The notes under the pieces are model-generated. The model did no database searches, was not told where the DNA came from, and was given only the letters and a program-made list of their open reading frames with translations. Of a stretch of 64,000 bases of DNA, positions 33,255 to 40,713 are shown piece by piece. Every line of letters starts with the position of its first letter. The first letter of the stretch is position 1. The DNA lies in the NCBI GenBank assembly GCA_019637265.1, contig JAHBVY010000007.1, positions 62,001-126,000 of the forward strand, given 5' to 3'. The position numbers and the translations under genes were made by a program. Source of the DNA: Polyangiaceae bacterium (lineage in GTDB: Bacteria > Myxococcota_A > Polyangia > Polyangiales > Polyangiaceae).

Positions 33255-34610
33255 TCATCGGCCCCCTGGCTCGGGCGCCGAGCTCGCCAGGTCCGCCCAG
33301 TCGCTCTGCTTTTTGGGCGCGCGCCGTGGAGCGGGCGTCGGCGCGGCGGGGACCTCAGGCGCGCGAGCTGCGGGAGCTGGTGCCGGAGCGGGCGCCGCCA
33401 CGGCGGGTGGCGCGACGAGCGAGGGGAGCAGCCACGGATCACCGCCCACCACGGGGCTGGGATCCGGCGCGGCGATGCGCGGGAGCTCATCGCGCCCCCA
33501 GTCGAAGCTCGAGGGCACCCGGCGGTGCATGGCGTCGGCGCCGTAGCCGCTCATCACCTGCGCCATCAACAGCCGCGCGCGCCCGGCGCTGCCCGAGGGC
33601 ACGTAGACGCTGAGATCACGGGTGATGCTCGGCACGAACTCACTCAAGATCGCCGGGTTGAGCGCGCGGATCTGATCGAGGCTGGTGCCCGCGGCGCGCG
33701 CGAGCAGTGACAGGTCGGTGCCCGCCGGGACCTGCAGCCGGGTGGGGTAAACCGGCGCGTCAGGCTGCACGTGACCGAGCTGAAACGCCTGCTGGTTCTT
33801 GAGCACGACCGCCGTCGCGATCACCAGCGGCACGAACTCACGAGTCGAGCGCGGCAAGGCGCCCGAAGCGACCTCCCAGAACGTCGTCTCACCGATGTCC
33901 GGCACGCGCGACACCGTGGCGTCCCCAGCGTGGTGCGCCGCGAGCGCGAGCTCCCACGTCCCGTACTTCTGGTGCAAGTCGGCCAGGCGCCGCGCGACGG
34001 CGCGCGTCGCGAGCTCCACGTCGCGCCGCTCGTCGTAGTTCGGCTTCACCGTGAGGCCGTGCAAGACCGCTTCGGTGGGTGAGAGCTGCCACAGCCCCGC
34101 GTCGCCACGGCTCGACACCGCGCCCGGTTGAAACCCGCTGGACGCGAAGGCCACGTAGACCAGATCTTCAGGCAGCGCGTACTCGCGCAGGATCTGCAGC
34201 ACCAAGTGCGCGTAACGGCCGCTCACCTTGAGCGCCTCCTCCACGCGCCGCCGCCGCCCGGCGTCCTGAATCAAACCCTGGATGTGCTGCTCCACCTCCG
34301 TGCGGTACTCGACGTGGAGCGCGGGGAGGCTCAGCCCCTCGGTCCACTTCGGGTACCCTCGCTCCAAGGTGACGCGCTCTTCCGGCGTCGCCCCGCCGTA
34401 CTCCGGTCCCCGATCCAGCGGCGCCTCCACCGCCTCTTCGGGCTCGGGCGTCACCTCGGGTAAGGCGTGCGCCGCGACCACGGCGGGCCGCTCCTCGAGC
34501 GTCGCGCTGGGAGGTGGCGGCGCGCTGGCAGGCCTGGCCACCGCGAGTCCCCCCCCGACGACCAGGCCGGCCACCACGGCGCAGGCCTTGGCTACGGCTT
34601 GACCCTGCAT
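33255..34610 (-). CDS. MltD-like transglycosylase-fold protein lacking the catalytic Glu, with LysM-like domain
   Basis: 451 aa from the ATG at 34610; the longer open frame upstream overlaps the divergent FHA gene and is not coding. A hydrophobic N-terminus (7-27) suggests export or anchoring. Residues about 95-285 match the MltD-type SLT fold ('YALPEDLVYVAFASSGFQPG', 'AGLWQLSP', 'YDERRDVELATRAVARRL', 'LAAHHAGDATV'). The catalytic Glu of the E-S-x-F motif is Ser157 here, so lytic activity is unlikely. A LysM-like segment follows ('VPAGTDLSLLARAAGTSLDQ'). The C-terminal ~70 residues are Pro/Ala-rich. Next to clpV and with a TssL that lacks an OmpA domain, it may anchor the T6SS to peptidoglycan (inference). 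Confidence 0.75.
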   Translation of the reverse strand: MQGQAVAKACAVVAGLVVGGGLAVARPASAPPPPSATLEERPAVVAAHALPEVTPEPEEAVEAPLDRGPEYGGATPEERVTLERGYPKWTEGLSLPALHVEYRTEVEQHIQGLIQDAGRRRRVEEALKVSGRYAHLVLQILREYALPEDLVYVAFASSGFQPGAVSSRGDAGLWQLSPTEAVLHGLTVKPNYDERRDVELATRAVARRLADLHQKYGTWELALAAHHAGDATVSRVPDIGETTFWEVASGALPRSTREFVPLVIATAVVLKNQQAFQLGHVQPDAPVYPTRLQVPAGTDLSLLARAAGTSLDQIRALNPAILSEFVPSITRDLSVYVPSGSAGRARLLMAQVMSGYGADAMHRRVPSSFDWGRDELPRIAAPDPSPVVGGDPWLLPSLVAPPAVAAPAPAPAPAARAPEVPAAPTPAPRRAPKKQSDWADLASSAPEPGGR

Positions 34611-34714
34611 GCGGCTAACCTCGCACACCCGCCGAGGTCGGTAGAAATAACCAACGAAATCTCTGGCGGCGGCCGCCCGCATGGCGGCATCTGGCCGGTC
34701 GCGACCCCCGCTGA

Positions 34715-34720
34715 TAGAGT
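34715..34720 (+). promoter_or_regulatory. -10-like box TAGAGT before tagH
   Basis: TAGAGT lies 7 nt before the GTG at 34728, again the leaderless pattern. It also decides the start: the open frame runs back to 34467 but the coding pattern and this box favour 34728. Confidence 0.5.
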
Positions 34721-34727
34721 CCGAGCT

Positions 34728-36023
34728 GTGTCGGCGGGTTACGGCGTACGTGTCACCAACACGAAGAATCAGTCCAGCTTGGAGCGGCGCTTCCCCAAGC
34801 TGCCGATCCGGATTGGTCGTAACGCGCTGAACGATCTCCGGCTCGATCTGCCCTTCGTCTCCGATTTCCACGCGGTGATTGAGCTGCAAGACGGGCAGAT
34901 CATGCTGCGAGACCTGGGCAGCACCAACGGCACGGTGCTGCGCTCGACGGGCCGGCTGCAGCCGAACCAGGTGATCGGCCTCCAGGAGCACAACTACGAG
35001 TTCGCCATCGTCTCGGTGGTGTTCACCATTTTCCGCACGGAGGTGGAGGTCGCCCCCACCAGCGGGCACCCCCCGCTCGGCGTCGCCAGCTACGCCTCCA
35101 CCGGCATGGGCGGCCCGCCAGCGCCCGCCGCCGCGGATCAGCTCACGCCCTACGCGAGCTACCGGCGGGCCTTCACCGAGCTGATGACCAGCATAGGCGA
35201 TCAGATCGGCCGCTACCCTCCCGAGCAGCGGGTGCCGGCGCTCCAAGCGATGGCGCGTGAGATGCCTGCGCTGCTCCAAGAGCCTGATTTTCAGCGTTTG
35301 GCGGCCTCGCTCGGCTCGCCCATCCCGCACGCGCCGCAGAGCACCACGCGCGAAGAGGCGGTGGCGCTGCAGGGCTTGAAGGAGCTCGCCAGCCGCCTGG
35401 TGCCGAGCCGCGGCGCCCCTGAGTCGGTCGATGACTTGGTGCTGTTCCTGACCAAGCTGCAGGAGGTGCTCAGCATCTTCTTGCAGACGTTCGTGCCGCT
35501 CCGCGACGGCTACCGCCAATTCCGTTCCGACATGGAAATCAGCGGCTCCGTCGACGTCGGGCGCTCCTCCCAGGTGGTGAGCCGCGCCAAGTCGGCGGAG
35601 GAGCTGGCCACCGGGCTGCTGGACTGGCGCACCCCGGTCTCCGACGCGCCGCGGGAGATCGAGGGGACCCTGGCGGACCTCATGACGCACCACATCGCGA
35701 TGATCAACGGCGTGATGCAGGGGGTGAAGTCGCTCCTCAAGGAGCTCAGCCCGGCGGCCATCGAGCGCATGCTCGACGACCCCAACGCGCGCAAGCCGGA
35801 GGGCATCACCGTGGGCCCGTTCCGCTTCAAATCGCTGTGGAAACTGTATGAGCAGCGCTACGGTGACCTGACCAGCGAGGAGAAGCACGTCTTCTCGCTG
35901 CTGTTCGGCGACGCGTTCGCGCAGGCCTACGGCCGCTACCAAGGCGGCAGCCGGATGGCGACGCGTCACCTCGGCGTCGTCGGCCCCGGCGCCGGCCCCT
36001 TCAACCCGGGTACCACGCGCTGA
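34728..36023 (+). CDS. tagH: T6SS-associated FHA-domain protein (TagH type)
   Basis: 431 aa from GTG 34728. An N-terminal FHA domain spans about 20-100 ('PIRIGRNALNDLRL', 'DLPFVSDFHAVIEL', 'RDLGSTNGT'), with the GR, S-x-x-H and S-T-N-G residues of phosphothreonine recognition; the S-x-x-H serine is present as 'SDFH'. A linker is followed by a long C-terminal helical domain about 190-415 typical of T6SS FHA proteins, ending 'FSLLFGDAFAQAYGRY'. FHA proteins receive a threonine-kinase signal that switches T6SS on. No kinase is in the window. It is divergent from the transglycosylase-like gene, 117 bp apart. Confidence 0.88.
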   Translation: MSAGYGVRVTNTKNQSSLERRFPKLPIRIGRNALNDLRLDLPFVSDFHAVIELQDGQIMLRDLGSTNGTVLRSTGRLQPNQVIGLQEHNYEFAIVSVVFTIFRTEVEVAPTSGHPPLGVASYASTGMGGPPAPAAADQLTPYASYRRAFTELMTSIGDQIGRYPPEQRVPALQAMAREMPALLQEPDFQRLAASLGSPIPHAPQSTTREEAVALQGLKELASRLVPSRGAPESVDDLVLFLTKLQEVLSIFLQTFVPLRDGYRQFRSDMEISGSVDVGRSSQVVSRAKSAEELATGLLDWRTPVSDAPREIEGTLADLMTHHIAMINGVMQGVKSLLKELSPAAIERMLDDPNARKPEGITVGPFRFKSLWKLYEQRYGDLTSEEKHVFSLLFGDAFAQAYGRYQGGSRMATRHLGVVGPGAGPFNPGTTR

Positions 36024-36193
36024 GCATCGCGCGATGCGTCTCGTCCCCGACCTGGACTCGTGCGCTCATGCTCCCGCCCAGCCGCCGTCCTGATTTTCAT
36101 GGGGATCGGGGGGTTGGCGTCCGGCGGGCGTCGCCTGCTCCCACCTCGCAACAATCTTGGCCCAACGGGGGGTGGGCTCCAATCATACTCGTG

Positions 36194-36847
36194 ATGCGAA
36201 AGAGCCTGGCACTCAGCTTTGCAGGTCTGGTGGCGCTGTTCGCCACGTCCGCCTCCGCGCAGACCCCTCCCCCGCAGCGCAACGAGACGTGGGGCACGGT
36301 CTCCACCATCACCGCCGTGGGATCCTTGGGCTTCGAGGCGGTGATGCCGCGGCTGTTCTACTCCGACCCGGAGGCGACCGTCGGCTGGAAGGCGCGCTGG
36401 CACGTCTCCGTGATCGCGCCGCTGCTCACGTTAGGTGCCCTGACGCTCTTCAACGAGGAGGTGCTGAAGGACGCCTTCGAGGGTGACCGCCCGGGTTGCG
36501 ACGACTCGAACCGGGGTGGCCCTGGCTGTGAATCCTTGGGGATGCCCTCTTCCCACAGCTTCGCGGCGTTCTCTGGGCTGGGCCACGGCGGCGCGGTGTT
36601 CCTGTTCGACACCACCAAGTGGAGCCGGGGGCGCTTCAACGGGGGCAGCCTGGCGGGGCACATCGGGGTGCCCCTGGTGCTCAGCGTGATCACCGCCGTC
36701 GGGCGCGGCGCAGGGGACTACGAGTCCGCCGATCAAATCTTGCTGGGCGGTGGCATGGGCCTCGGCTTCGGCTTCCTCACGGGGATGACCTACGCGCTGA
36801 TGGCGCGCCCGGAGTGCGGCTACACCGGCGCGATGATCTGCTGGTGA
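36194..36847 (+). CDS. PAP2-family (phosphatase-fold) protein with degenerate third motif
   Basis: 217 aa from ATG 36194, with a signal peptide ending at SASAQ (about residue 22). Motif 1 K-x6-RP is K92-P100 (KDAFEGDRP) and motif 2 is PSSH (118-121), as in type 2 phosphatidic-acid phosphatases. Motif 3 (S-R-x5-H-x3-D) reads GRGAGDYESAD and lacks the histidine that forms the phospho-enzyme nucleophile. There are several hydrophobic stretches. Either activity is lost or another residue substitutes. It lies just after tagH, but a T6SS link is not evident. Confidence 0.75.
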   Translation: MRKSLALSFAGLVALFATSASAQTPPPQRNETWGTVSTITAVGSLGFEAVMPRLFYSDPEATVGWKARWHVSVIAPLLTLGALTLFNEEVLKDAFEGDRPGCDDSNRGGPGCESLGMPSSHSFAAFSGLGHGGAVFLFDTTKWSRGRFNGGSLAGHIGVPLVLSVITAVGRGAGDYESADQILLGGGMGLGFGFLTGMTYALMARPECGYTGAMICW

Positions 36848-36869
36848 ACGAGGCGTTCCCCGAACCGAG

Positions 36870-36953
36870 GTCAGCCTGACGTGATTCGGAGCGCTTCTCG
36901 AGAGAACATCCGAGCTGACGTTTTACCGAGACACACAGTTGAGCTGACGTTCC
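36870..36953. repeat. three CTGACGT motifs in the gap before a lipoprotein gene
   Basis: GTCAGCCTGACGTGA at 36870, GAGCTGACGTTTT at 36912 and GAGCTGACGTTCC at 36941 belong to the CTGAC palindrome family. Confidence 0.55.
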
Positions 36954-36980
36954 CCCCTGAAGTGCGAAGTCGAGCGGAGC

Positions 36981-37595
36981 ATGGCTAAGGCGAAGTTTCT
37001 GATGGCGGTGATGCTGCTCTCCGGTGCGGGGGCGGCGCTGGGTGGCTGTGATACGGAGTGCCCCGAATCCGCCTCCACCTGCCCCGCCAACTGCCCGCCC
37101 ATCCACGGGATGGAGCACCCGGGCGCCGGCACCTGCCTCACCTCCGCGGTGGTGGTCAGCTGCCAGGGCCGGCGGGACGCGAAGAAGAGCACGGAGCCCG
37201 GCTGCATTCGCCTGAAAGATCCGAAGAAGCTCACGGTGTACCGCCTCGCCTCACTCACCGAGGAAGCGTGGCTCACCGATGAGGACAGCCTCTTCGAGCC
37301 GTGCCCCGACAACGTGCGCGCCCGCGCGCTGGCAGCGGACACTTGCGACGAGTGGGCCATCGCCGACGCCAGCGCCGACCCGCCCGAGGCCGGCCCAGAC
37401 GGCTCCGCCGGCGCGGCGGGTCAAGGCGGCTCGGGCGCAGCGGGTCAAGGTGGCTCGAGCGCCGCCGGCCAAGGTGGCTCGGGTGGCTCGGGCGCGGCGG
37501 GCGGGTCTGGCGCGACCGGAGGCGCGGGCGCCGCAGGCGGCGCGGGCGCGGCGGGAGGCGCTGGGGGTACGGGCACGGCAGGCGACGCGGGGTAG
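36981..37595 (+). CDS. small lipoprotein with a Gly/Ala/Ser-rich C-terminus
   Basis: 204 aa. A lipobox LGGC ends the signal peptide (Cys23). Residues 24-125 hold about ten Cys ('CDTECPESASTCPANCPP', 'CLTSAVVVSC', 'CPDNVRARALAADTCDEW'), so a disulphide-bonded domain is likely. From about 135 the chain is a repetitive GGSGAAGQ/GGAGAA tail of about 65 residues. The first half contains all that could be functional; no family recognised. Similar lipoproteins with low-complexity ends are abundant in Myxococcota. Confidence 0.7.
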   Translation: MAKAKFLMAVMLLSGAGAALGGCDTECPESASTCPANCPPIHGMEHPGAGTCLTSAVVVSCQGRRDAKKSTEPGCIRLKDPKKLTVYRLASLTEEAWLTDEDSLFEPCPDNVRARALAADTCDEWAIADASADPPEAGPDGSAGAAGQGGSGAAGQGGSSAAGQGGSGGSGAAGGSGATGGAGAAGGAGAAGGAGGTGTAGDAG

Positions 37596-37619
37596 CGGCG
37601 CGACCGCCGCTCACGGTCG

Positions 37620-38558
37620 CTACTTCGCTGCTGCGCGGCAGCGGTCGGCGCCGAGCACCACGTGCACACCGCGCCCGGTTGGGATCTGACGCTCGAGCGC
37701 GAGGCGCATGGACTCCGTCCCGGCGAACACGTCCACGTGGCGCCCCTTCACCCACAGCCCGCGATCTTCGGCGACGAAGCACCCATCGTGCACCGCACCA
37801 CCGGGCAAGGTCAGGCCATCGAACTCAGGCAGGTACACCAGCGAGCCGAGCGGCACCTCGGACGGGTCCACCGCAAGGCTGCGCAGCGCGTTGATCGGCT
37901 TACCTAGCGCGCCGCGTCCCCATGGGAAGCGCGCCGCGTCGAGCTTGTCGAAGCACAGCTGTTGCCCCGTCTTCTCACAGCGCGTCGCGCAGGCGCAGCC
38001 GCGCTTCGCGAAGCTCACCGTCTCACCGCTCGAGAGCAGCCCGCTGCCCTGCACGCACAGCCGTTGATAGAACTCACCCGGCACCTCCGCGACCTCACGG
38101 CACGAGGCGTCGTGGAGCGGCACCGCGCCGCCACCCGGCAGCGCCGCCTGATGCGGGAAGTCGTAGTAGGTGTTCTTGAAGCGCCCGAGCGCGCGGCCCC
38201 CAGCGGCACCGCTCGGCAGCGGCGCAGCGTCCCGCGAGACCTCAGGAGCGCGCTCCACACCCTCGGTGACCTCACCTGGCCGCATCGACTCATCAGGCTC
38301 GGCGACGCCCGAGCTCGACTCCGGCGCCACGTCATCACCCTGAGCCCTCGGCGCTTCACTGGAAGCCTCCGCACCTCCAGGCGCCCTACCCCGCGCCGCG
38401 AGGAAGGCGGGCGTATTCCGCCACTCGTCCTCGGGCGCGATCAGCGGCTCCGCCCACCCCGAAGCGCCCGGCCCACAAGCACCGAGCGCCCACACCCCCA
38501 CCAACCACCCAAGCTGCACCGCTCGCATCCACGCAGCCATGCCAGCAGCCACACCCAC
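37620..38558 (-). CDS. 3D-domain lipoprotein (double-psi beta-barrel)
   Basis: 312 aa from 38558; ATGs at 38540 and 38528 would give a more standard signal peptide. Lipobox LGAC. An acidic, Ser/Ala/Pro-rich region lies about 40-120. The C-terminal third has the three-Asp '3D' domain seen in MltA and YabE ('VPLGSLVYLPEF', 'HDGCFVAEDRGLWVKGRHVD', 'VFAGTESM'). In MltA this barrel holds the active-site Asp. No MltA barrel domain I is visible here, so a peptidoglycan-related role is likely but lytic activity is uncertain. Convergent with the preceding lipoprotein gene. Confidence 0.75.
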   Translation of the reverse strand: MGVAAGMAAWMRAVQLGWLVGVWALGACGPGASGWAEPLIAPEDEWRNTPAFLAARGRAPGGAEASSEAPRAQGDDVAPESSSGVAEPDESMRPGEVTEGVERAPEVSRDAAPLPSGAAGGRALGRFKNTYYDFPHQAALPGGGAVPLHDASCREVAEVPGEFYQRLCVQGSGLLSSGETVSFAKRGCACATRCEKTGQQLCFDKLDAARFPWGRGALGKPINALRSLAVDPSEVPLGSLVYLPEFDGLTLPGGAVHDGCFVAEDRGLWVKGRHVDVFAGTESMRLALERQIPTGRGVHVVLGADRCRAAAK

Positions 38559-38712
38559 GGGCCAAACTTGCCGCGCGCTAGGACGGCGAACGGTTCACCG
38601 TTGGTCGTCCTCGAATCAGCAACTTTCGCTGTGGGAAGGGAAGCAGCGCCGAGCAGAGGACCAGGGAAACTGATCGCCGCGCTAGGGGGCTGCGCCGGGG
38701 CGCCGACTTCGG

Positions 38713-38718
38713 TATGAA
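38713..38718 (+). promoter_or_regulatory. -10-like box TATGAA before the TssBC-fusion gene
   Basis: TATGAA is followed by 6 nt and then the ATG at 38725, matching the leaderless pattern of the window. Confidence 0.4.
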
Positions 38719-38724
38719 GCCGGC

Positions 38725-40653
38725 ATGACCGGAGAGCGGCAGGGTGGCATCGCGGGTTTTGGGGTGGGCTTTGGCAGCGGGGCGGGGGCGCAAGGTCACC
38801 GTGATGGTGGCGCGCCGGAGGAGGCGAGCCCGCGCGGGCCGCTGCGGGTCGTCGTGGTCAGTCAGGTCACCGCTCAAAGTGAGGTCTCGACGGGGCCTGA
38901 GCCGCTGGTCGCCGTCCGGCGACTCAGCCGCGCGGAGTTCGACCGCGTGTTCACGGAGCTCGCGCCGAGCCTCGCGTTCGAGCTCGAGACGCAGGTGGTG
39001 GACAAGCCGCTCCGGGTCGATCTCCGCTTCGAGCGCCTCAAGGCGCTGAAGCCCCAGAGCCTGGTCGAGCAAGTGCCCGCGCTGCGCGCCCTGGTCGACG
39101 CGAAGCGCATCATTCAGCACTTGATCGAGGGGCGGGTTGGGCAAGGCGCGGCGCGGGACCAGCTCGCGCGGGTGCTGCCTGCGGGGCGCTTCAATGACGA
39201 TCTGTGTCGCGAGCTGGCGGGAGCGGACGCCGCGCCTCACGCCGCCGCGAGCGCGCCTTCATCCGCTACGTCCGCTCCCGGGGCGCCGCCCGCGGCGCCC
39301 CCCGCTGGGGGCGGTTTGGATGCGCTCCTGGCGCAAGTCGACATCGCGCCCAGCGCCGAGCCCGGCGGAACCGGCGTCACGCAGCAGGCGCCCACGGCGT
39401 CCAACGCGAGCGCCTCGGCGCTGGTGTCTGCCGTGGCGCGCGCCGCGGTGGGGAAGAAGTCGGGCAGCGGTGGGTCCACCGCGGAGCGCGCCTTGACGAA
39501 GATCGAGGGCCACTTCCAAGCGCTGCTAGGCGCCATCTTGAGGCACCCGGAGGTCCAACGCCTGGAGGCCACCTGGCGCGGCCTGTGGCTGCTCTTGGAG
39601 CGCGCGAACCTGGGCGCCGGCGTGGAGCTCGACTTGCTGCCCGCGGGTGACGGCACGGAGGGGATCAGTCAGGCGCTCACCCGACTCGCGGCGCGCGAAG
39701 GGATCCACGAGGCGGAGCGCGCTCCGGTGGATCTCATCGTCGTGGATCGCGAGGTGAGCGCGAGCCAGCACGATCTCAAGGCGCTCGAAGCCTGGGCCAC
39801 GCTGGCCGAGCTGATGCGCGCGCCGATCGTCACCGCCGGGAGCCATGAGCTGGTGGGCGTGGATCAGCTGCGCGAGCTGTCCTTCTCCGAGCGGCGTCAC
39901 GCGGGCTCCACCGATCCGCGCGCCGTCGCGGCGCGCGCCGTCGCTTCACGCGACGCGGCGCGCTGGGTGTGCCTGACCTTGAACCGCGCGCTGGTGCGCT
40001 CGGCCTACACGGAGGAGACGGCGCGCACGAAGGACATTCGCTTCACGCAAGACCCAGCGCTGCCCGGCGCCCACGTCTTCATCCGCGGCTACTGGGTGGT
40101 GGCAGCGCTGGTGATGGAGAGCTTCGTGCGCACGGGCCTCGGCACCGACATCACCGGTCAGGGTGGCGTACTGGCTAATCTGCCGGTGCACGAGGTGGAG
40201 GACCGCGGCGAGCGCGCGGCGATCCCGGTGGAGGTGTTCATCTCGAGCGAGTCGCAGTCCGAGCTGGCGCGCACCGGCGTCGCGGCGCTCGGCTGCGCGC
40301 GCAACCGCGACCTGGTGGTGCTGAGTCACGCGCCCGTCTTCTACCGGGAGCCGAGCCAGACGGGCGGCGACGCCCGGCCCGCAGAGCTCAGCCTGGCTGA
40401 CCAACTGTTCGTCGGGCGCTTCTCCCATGCGGTGGAGATGGTGGCCGCCGCCATCCCCTCTCACACCCCGGCTCGCGCGGCGGGCGAGGTCGCGCAGATC
40501 GCCCTCTTGGATTTCTTTCGGAATCCACCGCCCGTCGGCCCCGAGGTCGAAGCCACGGTGGAGAACGGCAACCTGATCGTCACCGTCCGGCCGCGCCGCT
40601 TCGCGGGGATCGGGCTGGGTGAGGTCACCCTGGCCGCGCCGCTGGGGAGGTGA
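38725..40653 (+). CDS. TssB-TssC fusion sheath-type protein
   Basis: 642 aa. Residues about 40-170 align in order with the TssB of this locus: 'PLRVVVVSQVTAQSE' with 'PLKMLFVGDYTGRPD', 'LRVDLRFERLKALKPQSLVE' with 'LSMNLKFKKLADFGPDAIVE', and 'QVPALRALVDAKRIIQHL' with 'QVPELKKLMDLRNALTAL'. An Ala/Pro/Gly linker spans about 172-260. Residues about 265-642 are TssC-like: 'HPEVQRLEATWRGLWLLLER', 'DIRFTQDPALPGAHVFIRGY', 'TGVAALGCARNRDLVVLSHA', and the end 'VTVRPRRFAGIGLGEVTLAA'. The first ~20 residues of TssB and part of the TssC N-terminus, which interlock neighbouring subunits, are reduced. Separate tssB and tssC genes exist at 19-21 kb. It may be a modified sheath ring, a cap or a variant-sheath subunit (inference). 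A TPR gene follows 60 nt later. Confidence 0.82.
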   Translation: MTGERQGGIAGFGVGFGSGAGAQGHRDGGAPEEASPRGPLRVVVVSQVTAQSEVSTGPEPLVAVRRLSRAEFDRVFTELAPSLAFELETQVVDKPLRVDLRFERLKALKPQSLVEQVPALRALVDAKRIIQHLIEGRVGQGAARDQLARVLPAGRFNDDLCRELAGADAAPHAAASAPSSATSAPGAPPAAPPAGGGLDALLAQVDIAPSAEPGGTGVTQQAPTASNASASALVSAVARAAVGKKSGSGGSTAERALTKIEGHFQALLGAILRHPEVQRLEATWRGLWLLLERANLGAGVELDLLPAGDGTEGISQALTRLAAREGIHEAERAPVDLIVVDREVSASQHDLKALEAWATLAELMRAPIVTAGSHELVGVDQLRELSFSERRHAGSTDPRAVAARAVASRDAARWVCLTLNRALVRSAYTEETARTKDIRFTQDPALPGAHVFIRGYWVVAALVMESFVRTGLGTDITGQGGVLANLPVHEVEDRGERAAIPVEVFISSESQSELARTGVAALGCARNRDLVVLSHAPVFYREPSQTGGDARPAELSLADQLFVGRFSHAVEMVAAAIPSHTPARAAGEVAQIALLDFFRNPPPVGPEVEATVENGNLIVTVRPRRFAGIGLGEVTLAAPLGR

Positions 40654-40700
40654 GCGGGCGCGCCCAAAGCGAAACCCACCCAGCGGAGGCGGCGCTCGTG

Positions 40701-40706
40701 TAGCAT
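40701..40706 (+). promoter_or_regulatory. -10-like box TAGCAT before the TPR gene
   Basis: TAGCAT ends 7 nt before the ATG at 40714, suggesting that the TPR gene has its own leaderless promoter besides any read-through from the fusion gene. Confidence 0.45.
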
Positions 40707-40713
40707 CCGCCCC

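Noticed and set aside
34611-35969. N-terminal extension of the transglycosylase-like frame upstream of 34610
   Set aside because: It is antisense to the FHA gene and has shadow-type composition. The signal-like N-terminus begins at the ATG at 34610.
37620-38558. Active MltA lytic transglycosylase
   Set aside because: Only the small 3D barrel is evident; the large MltA domain is not seen, so I limited the call to a 3D-domain lipoprotein.
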